From Stanieria sp. NIES-3757 (lineage in GTDB: Bacteria > Cyanobacteriota > Cyanobacteriia > Cyanobacteriales > Xenococcaceae), in the NCBI GenBank assembly GCA_002355455.1, contig AP017375.1, forward strand, positions 2,542,001-2,606,000: DNA of 64,000 bases. Reading direction: 5' to 3'. The translations under genes and the position numbers were made by a program. Of the stretch, positions 18,128 to 28,309 are shown in pieces. The notes under the pieces were generated by a model. That model was not told the origin of the DNA, did no database searches, and saw only the letters and a program-made list of their open reading frames with translations. Positions within the stretch are counted from its first letter, which is position 1. The number at the start of each line of letters is the position of its first letter.

Positions 18128-18169
18128 TTTTATTAATTGTTGATTGTTAATTGAGTTAACTGATTACTG

Positions 18170-20857
18170 TTAACTGTTGACTGATGACTGACAAGCAGTG
18201 ATGGCAACTTGTCCGAGAGATAATCCGCCGTCATTGGGTGGTACTTGACTGTGGGTAAGAACGATAAGTTCCATTTCTTGTAGTAGACGGGTTACTTCTA
18301 GTAGCAGAATTTGATTTTGAAAGACTCCTCCTGTCAAAGCAACGCGATCTATGTTTGCTTCTGGATAATTGCTGCGAATTTGCTGCACCATTAATGCGAT
18401 CGCTCTAGCTAATCCTCGATGAAATTTGGCTGCTATCACAGGTTGAGAAATACCTTGTTGTAAGTCTGCAAGTAAGGCTTGCCACATCGGACGCGGTTCA
18501 AGATACAGTAAATTCGATCCTCCCTCTACTTCTCTATTCTCCACAGCAAAAGGATAAAAAGCGATTTCTTCAGGGTGATTTAACATCTGTTGTTGGGCTA
18601 AAGCTTCGATGGCGACTGCACCTTGCCCTTCATAGCTACAAGATTCTCGACAAATTCCAATCGCAGCAGCTACCGCATCGAATAAACGTCCGCAAGAAGA
18701 AGATAAAGGGGAATTGATCCCTTTTTCGAGCATTTTATTCAATAATTTCAGTGGTTTTTGCTGTAAAAACTGAAGTAGTGCCAAATCTTCATACTCAGAA
18801 AAAATATTTACTTCTTCCCTGCCTCCTGCCTTCTGCCTCTTGCCTTCTGCCTCCTTACTTCCACCAAACACTGTCTGTAAATGAGCATAAGTATTCCGCC
18901 AGGGTTGATAAATCGCCTGTTCTCCTCCTAGCATGGCTATAGGCTTAAAAGTACCCAACCGCTTATAACTACGATAATCAGCTAAGAGAAACTCTCCACC
19001 CCAAAAAGTCCCATCTTCACCGTAACCCAAACCATCTAAAGCAATTCCTAATACTGGCGGTGTATCGAGAGGTAAGCCATTTTCCAGCATACAGGCAGCA
19101 ATATGGGCGTGATGATGTTGAATTGAATACAGAGGGAGAGAGTTAGCAGCAGCTAATTCCTTACCTAGTTTGGTTGCTAGATATTCCGGATGGAGATCAA
19201 TTGCAACTGCGCTAGGTTGATGTTCTAATAAACCTAAATAAAGATTGAGAGTATGTCGGTAACTTTCCCATGCAGCCATATTCTCTAAATCACCGATATG
19301 TTGAGATAGAATTGCTTGCCCATCTCTTAGCAAACAGAAAGTATTTTTTAATTCGCTACCCATCGCCAAAATCGGCGGAATATTTTCAAAACCTGCTGGC
19401 AAATTAATGGGTGCAGGTGCATAACCACGGGCGCGACGGAGGATTTGAACAGGGTTTGTAGGGGCGAATGATGTTCGTTCATTTACAGCGAGTTTCGCCC
19501 CCCTAACCCCCTCTCGCGCGTGCTTAAGGCGAGGAAACCTCGCCAAGTTCGCTCGCCAAGTTTGGGGGGGAAATTGATTAAAGTCCCCCAGGTTTGGGGG
19601 ATTTAGGGGGCTTGAAGAGATTGCTTGTGGTGTTAATGCATCTGAAGAATGCTGTAACGAGATTTCCCCAGGAGACAAAACCCTGACGACAGAATCATCA
19701 ACCCGATTGACGATCTCGCGGTTGTGAAAGAGAAAATAATCGGCAATTCCCGTCAATTTTTTCTTGGCATCGTCGTTATCGATACACTGAGGTTCGTCCG
19801 CCAAGTTACCACTGGTTAAAACAATCGGAATATTTAATCGTTTGAAGATGAGATGATGTAGCGGAGTATAGGGCAGCATGAAGCCCAAATAATTCTGTCC
19901 AGGGGCAATGGAGGGCGCGAGGGGAGAGGGCTTACAAGGGTAGTTTTTTTGTTTTAATAAAACTATCGGTGCAGCAGGACTTTGTAATAGTTCTTTTTCA
20001 GTTTGATTGATAAAGTAATATTGTTCAATTATTTCCAAATCTCTTGCCATCAAAGCTAGAGGTTTGTCTGGTCGTTTTTTTAATCTACGTAGTTTGCTTA
20101 CTACCTCTTCATTAGTCGCGTCGCAAGCGAGATGAAAACCACCTAAACCTTTAATCGCAATAATATTTCCCTTTTGAATTAAAGTTGCTACTGCATCGAC
20201 ATCATCCAGCATTGAAAACATTTGAGAGTTAACGGGTTTGCCATCAGCCTTTTCTAACCAAGCGTGAGGGCCACAAATAGGACAGGCAGTGGGTTGGGCG
20301 TGAAAGCGTCGATCGCCAGGATTTTCATAATCTTTTTGACAGCCGGGACACATCTCAAACTTTGCCATACTGGTTTGAGGGCGGTCATAAGGCAGGTGTT
20401 TGATAATACTTAAACGGGGGCCACAATGAGTACAGTTGGTAAAAGGATAGCGATACCAACGACTCAAAGGGTCAAAAGTTTCTGCCCGACACATGGGACA
20501 AGTGGCAGCATCAGGAGCAATTTCAGTACGAATCTCGTTATTAGTACTTTTGGCAATAGTAAAATCGTCAAATTCTCGTTTTTCTTGGTATTTATGACGA
20601 ATTATGGCGGTTATTTTGGCTAAAGGTGGTTTTTCCTGTTGTAACTGTTCGATAAAATTATCGATGGAAGCGCGATCTCCAGTAACAATTATTAAAACTC
20701 CTTGTCCATCATTACTGACTTCTCCTCGCAGTTGATTAGCTTTTGCCAGTCGATAAACTGTGGGACGAAATCCTACACCTTGAACTGTTCCTTTGACTCG
20801 AATTGATTCGGCAATTTCTGTTTTCTGTGGGTAATTTTTTGATTCAAATTGAACCAT
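18170..20857 (-). CDS. hypF: Carbamoyltransferase HypF with two repeat-encoded insertions
   Basis: 895 residues, against about 750-780 usually. HypF makes carbamoyl-AMP from carbamoyl phosphate and transfers the group to HypE. Domains in order: acylphosphatase (GTVQGVGFRPTVYR, about 20-105), two zinc knuckles (CPMC, CTHCGPR, CPGC, CPICGPH), YrdC-like adenylation domain, and Kae1-like domain with HHHAHIAACML. Two stretches are foreign: about 401-467 between VVRVLSPGE and QILRRARGYAP, encoded by C/G-rich repeats including the coaE palindrome, and about 663-685 (SKEAEGKRQKAGGREE), encoded by heptamer repeats. Both stay in frame at domain linkers or loops, so activity is plausible but unproven. 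Confidence 0.92.
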   Translation of the reverse strand: MVQFESKNYPQKTEIAESIRVKGTVQGVGFRPTVYRLAKANQLRGEVSNDGQGVLIIVTGDRASIDNFIEQLQQEKPPLAKITAIIRHKYQEKREFDDFTIAKSTNNEIRTEIAPDAATCPMCRAETFDPLSRWYRYPFTNCTHCGPRLSIIKHLPYDRPQTSMAKFEMCPGCQKDYENPGDRRFHAQPTACPICGPHAWLEKADGKPVNSQMFSMLDDVDAVATLIQKGNIIAIKGLGGFHLACDATNEEVVSKLRRLKKRPDKPLALMARDLEIIEQYYFINQTEKELLQSPAAPIVLLKQKNYPCKPSPLAPSIAPGQNYLGFMLPYTPLHHLIFKRLNIPIVLTSGNLADEPQCIDNDDAKKKLTGIADYFLFHNREIVNRVDDSVVRVLSPGEISLQHSSDALTPQAISSSPLNPPNLGDFNQFPPQTWRANLARFPRLKHAREGVRGAKLAVNERTSFAPTNPVQILRRARGYAPAPINLPAGFENIPPILAMGSELKNTFCLLRDGQAILSQHIGDLENMAAWESYRHTLNLYLGLLEHQPSAVAIDLHPEYLATKLGKELAAANSLPLYSIQHHHAHIAACMLENGLPLDTPPVLGIALDGLGYGEDGTFWGGEFLLADYRSYKRLGTFKPIAMLGGEQAIYQPWRNTYAHLQTVFGGSKEAEGKRQKAGGREEVNIFSEYEDLALLQFLQQKPLKLLNKMLEKGINSPLSSSCGRLFDAVAAAIGICRESCSYEGQGAVAIEALAQQQMLNHPEEIAFYPFAVENREVEGGSNLLYLEPRPMWQALLADLQQGISQPVIAAKFHRGLARAIALMVQQIRSNYPEANIDRVALTGGVFQNQILLLEVTRLLQEMELIVLTHSQVPPNDGGLSLGQVAITACQSSVNS
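18819..18853. repeat. Heptanucleotide tandem repeat inside hypF
   Basis: Five 7-base units of CTGCCTT/C type within the coding region, giving a low-complexity Glu/Gly/Lys-rich peptide in HypF. Confidence 0.8.
19455..19655. repeat. Composite repeat insertion inside hypF
   Basis: About 200 bases with GTAGGGGCGAA and TTCGCCCC, CCCCCTAACCCCCTC, the 17-base palindrome GGCGAGGAAACCTCGCC (19528-19544) and CCCCAGGTTTGGGGG-type arms. It is in frame in hypF and compositionally unlike its surroundings. Confidence 0.75.
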
Positions 20858-21069
20858 AATTTAATTGTGAGATAGATTGAATGAAAAAAGTAATAGATAA
20901 TAGGTAAACCAGTATGTTTTTAGGTTAAGAGATAAGATATTGGTTTGGAGGAAACAGCGAATCAGAAATGTTTTAATATTTTCACGGAGTGCTATCACAA
21001 CTGACTTCTAAACCTTGTCAGAATCAATGATAATAAAAGCAAGTGTTGCATAGATAACTCAACTCTTTG

Positions 21070-21678
21070 ATGGATCGCTATATTTTGTTTTACAAACCCT
21101 ATGGAGTGCTATGTCAATTTACTGACAATAGTAACGATACAAACAAGCGTAGTACTCTTAAAGATTTTATTCCTGTTCCTTCAGTTTATCCTGTGGGCAG
21201 ATTGGATTTAGATAGTGAAGGATTATTATTATTAACTAATAACGGAAAACTACAACATCGTCTCGCTCATCGTCAATTTGCTCATCCCCGTACTTATTTA
21301 GTTCAAGTTGAAAGAATTCCTGATGAATCTGCGCTTGATCGCCTGAGAAAAGGTATTAAGATTGAAGATTATCGTACTCGCCCTGCCCAAGTTCAAAAGC
21401 TAACAGAAGAACCTAATTTACCGCCTAGAAATCCACCCATAAGAGAGCGCAAAACTGTTCCTACTTGCTGGTTATCAATCACTCTCACCGAAGGAAGAAA
21501 CAGACAAGTAAGAAAAATGACAGCAGCGATTGGTTTTCCGACTTTGAGATTAGTCAGAGTTGCGATCGCTATTACCAAAGATAAGCAACTATCCCTCGAA
21601 GGTTTAAAATTAGGAAATTGGCGAGATTTAACTCCTTCAGAAATTAGCTCTTTAAAACATTTAATGCGATCAAATTAA
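21070..21678 (+). CDS. rluE: 23S rRNA pseudouridine synthase, RluE/RsuA family
   Basis: About 202 residues from the ATG at 21070, next to an upstream TTG. Seen: [12 protein letters not shown] at the N terminus, the catalytic motif [15 protein letters not shown] with the Asp nucleophile, and [12 protein letters not shown] near the C terminus. It lacks an S4 domain, as RluE does; E. coli RluE modifies U2457 of 23S rRNA. The exact target in this organism is inference. Monocistronic by spacing. Confidence 0.85.
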   Translation: MDRYILFYKPYGVLCQFTDNSNDTNKRSTLKDFIPVPSVYPVGRLDLDSEGLLLLTNNGKLQHRLAHRQFAHPRTYLVQVERIPDESALDRLRKGIKIEDYRTRPAQVQKLTEEPNLPPRNPPIRERKTVPTCWLSITLTEGRNRQVRKMTAAIGFPTLRLVRVAIAITKDKQLSLEGLKLGNWRDLTPSEISSLKHLMRSN

Positions 21679-21823
21679 TCAATAGTTCATCATTCATCTT
21701 TTATTACTCCCTTTCTTTTCAAAACAATCAAGAGCGATCAGACTTATGCCAGAGGTATATTCAATATTGGAGACGATAGACTAAACTTACACAGATCTCA
21801 TCTAACCCTAGGATAAACAAGGC

Positions 21824-23740
21824 ATGGTACGCTTAAAACCGTGGCAGTGGGTAATTTTAGCAACTCCGATCGCATCTATTATTATTTTCTTGTTAATCGC
21901 AGCAGGATGGCAGATTAATCATTGGGGAATTAACTGGATTTGGGCAATTTTTACGTTAATTTTTGTCGCTTGGCGTTGGTTGTTAGTGAAATGGACTAAT
22001 CCTGCGATCGCACAAATTGAAGCAGTCATGACGGAAGTAAATCAGGAGTTAGAATCAACCGTAGCAACTCCCGTGACTTTGCCTACAGGAGAAGAAACTA
22101 GTCAAAGGGTAGAAGCTGCCTTACAAAATATTTTACAAACAGCTAGAAATGATCCACCCATCTGGGAAGATTGGAATACTTTTTGGCAAAGATGTCGAAG
22201 TCTAGTCATCAACATCGCCCATATTTACTATCCTGAAGTCAAGTATCCCTTACTTAATATTTATATTCCTCAAGCTTACGGTTTAATTCGAGGGACAGTA
22301 GACGATCTCGATCTCTGGATGCAAAAATTATCCCCTGTCTTGAATCAAGTTACGGTCGGACAAGCTTATCAAGCCTATGAAGTTTATCAAAAATTAGAAC
22401 CATCTGCCCGTAAATTATGGCAAGTTTGGAACTGGATGCAGTGGGCGATCAATCCTGCGGTTGCTTTAGCTAGACAGGCAAGTCAACGTTCAAGCGATCA
22501 CGCTACTCAACAATTACTGAGCAATTTAGGTCAATCTCTCCGTGAAGTTGCGTTAAGAAACCTATGCAGACAGACAGTTACGCTTTATAGTGGTACAAAT
22601 TTACCTGAAAGTTTTGCGCCTAGTATCCCTTCATTACCCAAAGCCAAAACCCAAACTCTACAAGAGATTCTACAACAGGCTGAACCTACAGAAATAGTTG
22701 CACAAAAACCAGTTAATATACTTTTAGTTGGTAGAACTGGCGCAGGAAAAAGTAGCTTAATCAATACTCTGTTTCAATCAGAATTAGCAGAAGTTGATGT
22801 CTTACCCAGTACAGATAAAATCAAAAATTATCATTGGCAAGCAAGCACTGGGGAAAGTTTAACCCTTTGGGATACACCAGGTTACGAACAAATTAATCGA
22901 AGTGATTTTCGCGAACAAGTTTTAGATTATGCCATCAATGCCGATTTATTATTATTAGTTACTCCTGCCCTCGATCCTGCCTTGCAAATGGATTTAGATT
23001 TTGTCAAAGACATCAAAGCAGAAGTCGAAAACTTACCCACATTTACCATTGTCACTCAAGTTGATCGCCTGCGTCCAATTCGTGAATGGAATCCTCCCTA
23101 TAATTGGCAGGAAGGAGAATTGCCCAAAGAAAAAAACATCCGCGAAGCAGTTATCTATCGCAATGAACTTTTAGGCGAATTTTGTGATCTAGTTTTACCA
23201 GTAGTAACTAGCGATCCCCAAACCAAGCGTCAGGCTTGGGGAATAGATGCTTTATCCTTCAATTTACTTGACGTACTTTCTCCTGCTAAACAACTTCGTC
23301 TTGCCCGTTTTTTAAGAAATTTAGAAACCCGTAGTGTTGCTGCTGCAAAAATTATTGACCGCTATACTTTTCAAATGGCAACTACTCAAGGATTAACCAC
23401 CCTATTAAAAACCCCAGTCTTACAATTTATATCTACTTTATCAACAGGTTCGCCTACTTTAGCTTATATCCTCGCCGAACAAATTCCTGTCGAACAATTA
23501 CCTATTGTAATTGGCAAGTTACAAATGGCTTACGATTTATTTAATTTATTAAATACCAGTAATAATCCCCTTGATTTCGATCTTCTTTCTTTATGGCCAG
23601 TTTTATTAGAAAATCCTAGTCCACCAGAACGTAATGCCTGGGCATTTGGTCACGCTTTAGTTGAATATTGGACTCAAAATTTAAGCCTAGAACAATTAAG
23701 AGAAAGATTTGAATATTACTTTAACAAGAGATCAAGTTAA
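21824..23740 (+). CDS. Membrane-anchored Era/dynamin-like GTPase
   Basis: 638 residues. Two N-terminal transmembrane helices (about 9-28 and 33-55), a helical region, then a G domain from about 290: P-loop GRTGAGKSSLIN (near 303), LWDTPGYEQ (G3) and VTQVDRL (G4-like, TQVD for NKxD). A C-terminal helical part follows. It resembles the 50S ribosome-binding/YcjX-type GTPase domain proteins found in cyanobacteria; membrane remodelling or stress roles are guesses. Single gene with an ATG start; nothing unusual in codon use. Confidence 0.75.
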   Translation: MVRLKPWQWVILATPIASIIIFLLIAAGWQINHWGINWIWAIFTLIFVAWRWLLVKWTNPAIAQIEAVMTEVNQELESTVATPVTLPTGEETSQRVEAALQNILQTARNDPPIWEDWNTFWQRCRSLVINIAHIYYPEVKYPLLNIYIPQAYGLIRGTVDDLDLWMQKLSPVLNQVTVGQAYQAYEVYQKLEPSARKLWQVWNWMQWAINPAVALARQASQRSSDHATQQLLSNLGQSLREVALRNLCRQTVTLYSGTNLPESFAPSIPSLPKAKTQTLQEILQQAEPTEIVAQKPVNILLVGRTGAGKSSLINTLFQSELAEVDVLPSTDKIKNYHWQASTGESLTLWDTPGYEQINRSDFREQVLDYAINADLLLLVTPALDPALQMDLDFVKDIKAEVENLPTFTIVTQVDRLRPIREWNPPYNWQEGELPKEKNIREAVIYRNELLGEFCDLVLPVVTSDPQTKRQAWGIDALSFNLLDVLSPAKQLRLARFLRNLETRSVAAAKIIDRYTFQMATTQGLTTLLKTPVLQFISTLSTGSPTLAYILAEQIPVEQLPIVIGKLQMAYDLFNLLNTSNNPLDFDLLSLWPVLLENPSPPERNAWAFGHALVEYWTQNLSLEQLRERFEYYFNKRSS

Positions 23741-24784
23741 TGGTGCTAAATTTATTAATTTATTTTTGATTTAGTTATATTCCAAAACCGTCCAATATTG
23801 TGCATCATGAGAGAATTTAGCCACAATATGTACTTTACCATTACTAACTGGTGCAAAGCCTTGAAATGAATTACCAAAACGTTCTAAAGGTGTCCAAGTT
23901 TGGGAATTAAAATCTATTATTTGAACATCTAAAGCTTGTGGTAGATCGAGCTTAAAATATACTGACTGATTAACTGGTAAATTTTGAACCAACGGTTCAT
24001 AAAGATAAGTTTTGTTTTTATGAAAAGTCTCAAAATTATTTAAAGGAAATGAAGCTAAATTATTATTAGCAACAATTTGATAACTAATAACATTAATATA
24101 CATTCCTGGATCGGTTTGTTTTTTAGCAAAAACTGTCAATTCATAATTACCTGATGAAGGAAAAGCTAAATTGATTGTAAAATAACCATTTTTTCTTTGA
24201 ATAAAATGATAATTATCTGGTAAAACTTCTGAGTTTTGCTGAACTCTTGCTGAAAGAATCACATCTTCTGGTGCTTTTAAAACTATTTCTACACGTCGAT
24301 GGGTTTCTATAATTTTGGTTTTATGACTAACTATTTCTAATCCAGTTTTAAAAAATTGCGATGAAATTTCTGGTAGTTGCTCAAATTCTTGTTTATTATA
24401 AGGTTTAGATAATAATTGCCATGCCGAATTGCTTGGAAAATGATCGTAAATAAACTGTTCAGGTGCAGTAGCAAAATAATAGGAGTTAAAATTAGGTTGA
24501 AACTGCTCATTGGTTAGTGTACCTGCACCCCAAGTAGCATCTAATAAATACCAACCTCCATCTATTTTGACTGCATTCCAAGCATGATTGGGTTGATCAT
24601 CATTACCAACAGCATAACCATAGCCTTTAGCATAGCCTTCAATAATAGCAACTTCTAATCCCATTTCAGTTGCCAAAGCATGATAAAGATTCGCATATCC
24701 AGAACAAACTGCTTGGCGATTTGTTAATACTATTTCTGGATTGCCACTAGGATATTGTCCGCTTAAAAAACCTTTAAGTGAGTA

Positions 24785-25855
24785 CACAAAATTAATTGCA
24801 CAAATTAGTCATAGTTTTGTAGCTTGGAGATAAATAGCCAAAATCTCAAAAAGTCATGATGCTTCTAAGAGACATAAATCCAGAAACTAACAAACTTTTA
24901 ATAAGAATTAGTAAGGGCAGTCAATTCCCTCAAGTGAGAAATAGAGCTAAGTTGATAATCTTAAGTCATCAAGGAATGTCATTAGGTCAATTAATGCAAC
25001 TATTCGGAGTCAGTCGAAGAACTGTTTATAATTGGGTAAACCGATGGAAAAAGCAAGGAATTGTCGGTTTATATAATCAAAAAGGAAGAGGAAGAAAAGC
25101 TAAATTAAGTTATGAACAACAGGAGCAAATTAAAGATTGGGTAAAAGCTGAGCCAAAAAGTCTTAAAAGAATCGCAATTAAAATTTATCAAACTTGGGAA
25201 TTAGAAGTTAGCAAAGAAACGATAAAAAGAATTATAAAAAAGTTTAATATGCTCTGGAAGAGAATGAAAAGAGGAATCAACAAAACCCCTGATGAATGGG
25301 AGTTAGAGTGGAAAATTCCTCGATTATTAGAGCTAAAAGAACAAGATAAAAAAGGAGAAATAGACTTAAGATATTTAGACGAAACTGGATTGAGTCTCCT
25401 ACCATCTATTCCTTATGCTTGGCAGGAAAAAGGTCAAACAATAACTCTTAAAAGTTGCCAAAGTAAAAGAATAAACGTTCTGGGATTAATGAACCGTAGG
25501 AATGAATTATCTTACCAAATTCATCACGAAACAGTTGATAGTCAAGTAGTTATTGAATTTTTAGAGAGATTTAGTCAAGACTTATCTAAGTTAACGGTAG
25601 TTGTTATGGATCAAGCTTCAATTCATACCAGTGATAGTTTGAGCGAAAAGCTAGAAGCATGGGAAGCCAAAAAATTAAAAATCTTTTGGCTTCCTACTTA
25701 TTCACCGAAGGAAAATCTCATCGAAATATTATGGAAATTCATTAAATATGAATGGATTGAAATTAATGCTTACAAGAGTTGGGATAGTCTACTTCAATAC
25801 CTCAAAAAAGTACTTGATAATTTTGGTCAAGAATATGCAATTAATTTTGTTTAGG
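24785..25855 (+). mobile_element. Complete IS630-family insertion sequence
   Basis: 1071 bases with one transposase gene. Inner terminal inverted repeats ACAAAATTAATTGC (24786-24799 and, inverted, 25837-25850) are perfect. TA dinucleotides at 24783-24784 and 25856-25857 are the target duplication typical of IS630/Tc1 elements. The outermost bases of the two ends differ by a few positions. Confidence 0.88.
24856..25854 (+). CDS. IS630-family transposase
   Basis: 332 residues. N-terminal helix-turn-helix (SLGQLMQLFGVSRRTVYNWVNRWKKQGIVGL, about 40-72), then an RNase H-like DDE catalytic domain: Asp in DLRYLDETGL, Asp in VVVMDQASIH, and Glu in YSPKENLIEILWKFIK. It is intact in one frame, with the stop codon inside the right inverted repeat. 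The element looks recent and potentially active. Same strand as neither host gene piece; the host gene reads the other way. Confidence 0.92.
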   Translation: MMLLRDINPETNKLLIRISKGSQFPQVRNRAKLIILSHQGMSLGQLMQLFGVSRRTVYNWVNRWKKQGIVGLYNQKGRGRKAKLSYEQQEQIKDWVKAEPKSLKRIAIKIYQTWELEVSKETIKRIIKKFNMLWKRMKRGINKTPDEWELEWKIPRLLELKEQDKKGEIDLRYLDETGLSLLPSIPYAWQEKGQTITLKSCQSKRINVLGLMNRRNELSYQIHHETVDSQVVIEFLERFSQDLSKLTVVVMDQASIHTSDSLSEKLEAWEAKKLKIFWLPTYSPKENLIEILWKFIKYEWIEINAYKSWDSLLQYLKKVLDNFGQEYAINFV

Positions 25856-26475
25856 TACTTAGCATCATAAGCAATATGATAACCGAGCCAAGCATAAATA
25901 ATTCTAGCTTTTTCTAAATCAGTGGCTGCATATTGTGATAGCAAAGAAGCTAATTCTGAAATAGATTTTCCTTGATAGTTAAGATTAGCTGCGTGACGAT
26001 CTAAATTTGTTTAATTATAGTTGTTAGTAATAAATTGAGAACCAATTTCTGTCGGCTTAGGATTTATTTGTGTAATAGTATTTTGATTACTATTAAATGT
26101 AGTTGAATAATTTTCACTCCAAGAAATATTTGTTTTTTGCTGTTGTTTCCAGGTCAAATAAACAGATGCAATAATTATGCAAACAATAAAATAACTTTGA
26201 ACAGATATTGCTTTTTTTCGACGTATTTTTCTATTTTTTGGGTTTAATTCTTTATATTCTCTCTTTGTTACCATTTTAGTAGGAGAAATTTTTATTTAAC
26301 TACTAATTTTTCTTAAATCCAGAAAAAAAACAGTGATTTTAAACAAAGAAAGAAGTGATTGTTAACAGAAGTAGTTAAAAAAACTTATTTTAATCAAGCA
26401 AAAATAATAATAGCACTGTCGCAATAATTAAATTACTAAACAGTGCTACGGCTATTAAATTGAAAAAATGTTGAT

Positions 26476-26688
26476 TTAGTTATTATTTTCGGTAAACAAA
26501 GCATCCATTAAATCTTTACCTTGATCTAAAAGTAAAACTTTATAAAGATTATCTTTGTATAACATTTGCTTATGAAGTTGAACTAATAATTCTTGTGCTT
26601 CTTGATGAGATAAGTGTTGAACTGCATCAGCAAAAAGTTTATGACTAAATTCTTGCTCTAAGCTAAGTTGTTCGAGATGGTTATTCAT
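26476..26688 (-). CDS. nblA: NblA-family phycobilisome degradation protein
   Basis: 70 residues. The family core is clear: LSLEQEFSHKLFADAVQHLSHQEAQELLVQLHKQML followed by KDNLYKVLL, which matches NblA/Ycf18. NblA links phycobiliproteins to Clp proteases under nutrient starvation. The C-terminal end (DQGKDLMDALFTENNN) differs from the usual HxW tail, so substrate preference may differ. Alone between AT-rich spacers; no regulatory motif was identified. Confidence 0.8.
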   Translation of the reverse strand: MNNHLEQLSLEQEFSHKLFADAVQHLSHQEAQELLVQLHKQMLYKDNLYKVLLLDQGKDLMDALFTENNN

Positions 26689-26977
26689 AATTTTTACACT
26701 TTAAGATTACTTCGAGAAAAAAAATTCTTGCTCTATGTGTATTTGAGAACTGATTGATCAACGAAACTTAAACTCATTTTTATTAAAACAAATTACTTTA
26801 ACTTGTGAGCAAAAACTATCAATCAATCTTTTTTTATTGTAGATAAATATTTTTTAATAATTGAGAAAATTAATGTAGTGATAACCGTATCAATTTAAAT
26901 TGGGCAATTTTAAATAAATACAGCCTACATCCAAAAACTTTTTAATTGCTTTTAAATGTTTAAATCATAGTTCAACT

Positions 26978-28132
26978 TCAACTTAAATAACCCTCAATTA
27001 AAATATCCGAGTCAATAGTTTGTAACTTAATATTTTCCAGTTTTAAAGCATCAGTCATTTTAGTTAAACCAAGATTACCGACTGGGGAAGGTGCAGCTTG
27101 ACCCCCAATGATTTTTGGTGCGATAAATGCCATAATTTTTTGTACTGTACCATCGGCTATTGCTTGTGCAGCTAATATTCCTCCGCATTCCCACAAAACA
27201 GAAGATAATTCTCTATCGTATAAGTGTTTCATTACTGTTTGAGGAGTTAAAGTAGTTAAACTAACTATTTCTACTCCTTTTGCCTCTAACTGCTTTCTTA
27301 ACTGAGGATTGTGATTGGTTTCGGTAAATACTATCGTAGCTGCTGAATCTATATTCCAAAGATGGCAATTTTCTGGTAAATCTAAATTACGACTCATCAC
27401 CACTCGTAAAGGATTGCGATCGCTCGTGCCGTGAGTAGTCAATTGTGGGTTATCTCGACGTACGGTATTACCACCAATAATTACTGCATCACAAGCACTT
27501 CTCAACTGATGGACTAAGTGACGAGAAGCGGGAGTAGTTACCCAAGCACTATGTCCCGTGGAAGTAGCAATCTTGCCATCTAAAGTCATAGCATATTTAA
27601 GAATACCAAACGGACGTTGATGAAGAATACGGTGAATAAAAGCTTCATTGAGTTGACGACAAGCTTCTTCTTCTACTCCCACAATAACTTCAATACCGCG
27701 ATCGCGTAAACGTTCGATCCCTTTCCCTGATACCAAAGGGTTTGGATCTACCATCCCAACCACAACTTTAGCTACTTTTGCTGCAATTAAAGCTTCCGTG
27801 CAGGGAGGAGTCCGCCCATAATGATTGCACGGTTCGAGGTTAACGTAAACAGTCGCTCCTTCTGCTTGTTCTCCTGCTGCTTGGAGAGCAAATACCTCTG
27901 CATGAGGTTTACCTGCACCAGGATGAAAACCTTCTCCCACTATTTTACCTGCTTGGACAACTACAGAACCTACTAAAGGATTAGGAGAAGTTCGTCCCCT
28001 AGCACGACTTGCCAATTGTAAGCAGCGTTGCATCATCTGACAATCAAATGAAGATGATTGAGAATCGTGAGGGACTGACCCTGCCCTCGAAGGGCAGGGC
28101 TCGTACGCCCCGTCATTTAATCGGTTGTCCAT
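26978..28132 (-). CDS. ribD: Bifunctional riboflavin deaminase/reductase RibD
   Basis: 384 residues. The N-terminal deaminase has PNPLVGSVVV, KPHAEVFAL (zinc His and Glu) and PCNHYGRTPPC (zinc Cys pair). The C-terminal reductase follows at about 180 with KYAMTLDGKIAT and VIIGGNTVRRDNPQLT. These catalyse steps 2 and 3 of riboflavin synthesis. The first 32 residues are not conserved and include a peptide encoded by a palindromic repeat (28079-28099). The original start may be the ATG at 28036 (MMQRCLQLA). Confidence 0.93.
   Translation of the reverse strand: MDNRLNDGAYEPCPSRAGSVPHDSQSSSFDCQMMQRCLQLASRARGRTSPNPLVGSVVVQAGKIVGEGFHPGAGKPHAEVFALQAAGEQAEGATVYVNLEPCNHYGRTPPCTEALIAAKVAKVVVGMVDPNPLVSGKGIERLRDRGIEVIVGVEEEACRQLNEAFIHRILHQRPFGILKYAMTLDGKIATSTGHSAWVTTPASRHLVHQLRSACDAVIIGGNTVRRDNPQLTTHGTSDRNPLRVVMSRNLDLPENCHLWNIDSAATIVFTETNHNPQLRKQLEAKGVEIVSLTTLTPQTVMKHLYDRELSSVLWECGGILAAQAIADGTVQKIMAFIAPKIIGGQAAPSPVGNLGLTKMTDALKLENIKLQTIDSDILIEGYLS
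28079..28099. repeat. GC-rich triloop palindrome in the 5' end of ribD
   Basis: CCCTGCCCT-CGA-AGGGCAGGG, a perfect 9-base stem with a three-base loop. It lies between the two candidate ribD starts and is much GC-richer than its context. Confidence 0.75.
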
Positions 28133-28309
28133 GCTTAATTGTTACTAATCGATCGCTATTAATCCTACATAATCAGATTTACATATTTATAAAAAAATTA
28201 TCAATATTTTGGCAATTGTAATTTAAGCTCATACTTTTTTTGTTAACCAAAAAACTGGGAAAGAGATTTAAATTACTTGGGAACTTTTTAAATTGATGTT
28301 GGTCTAGCA

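Larger units (their letters stand above)
23771..26274 (-). pseudogene. Transglutaminase-like gene disrupted by an IS630-type element
   Basis: Three pieces of one minus-strand gene. N-terminal piece (26011-26274): 87 residues with one membrane anchor (SYFIVCIIIASVYLTW), ending in NNYN and an ochre stop. The same frame continues after the stop with NLDRHAANLNYQGKSI...AWLGYHIAYDAKY to the IS border at 25858. After the IS the frame resumes as YSLKGFLSGQYPSG and carries the catalytic triad in AVCSGYANL, NHAWNAV and LLDATWGAG, then a beta-rich tail to 23771. The broken codons rejoin cleanly when the IS and one TA are removed. It was probably an anchored extracytoplasmic cysteine protease- or transglutaminase-like protein. 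The ochre codon could be a second lesion. Confidence 0.8.
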
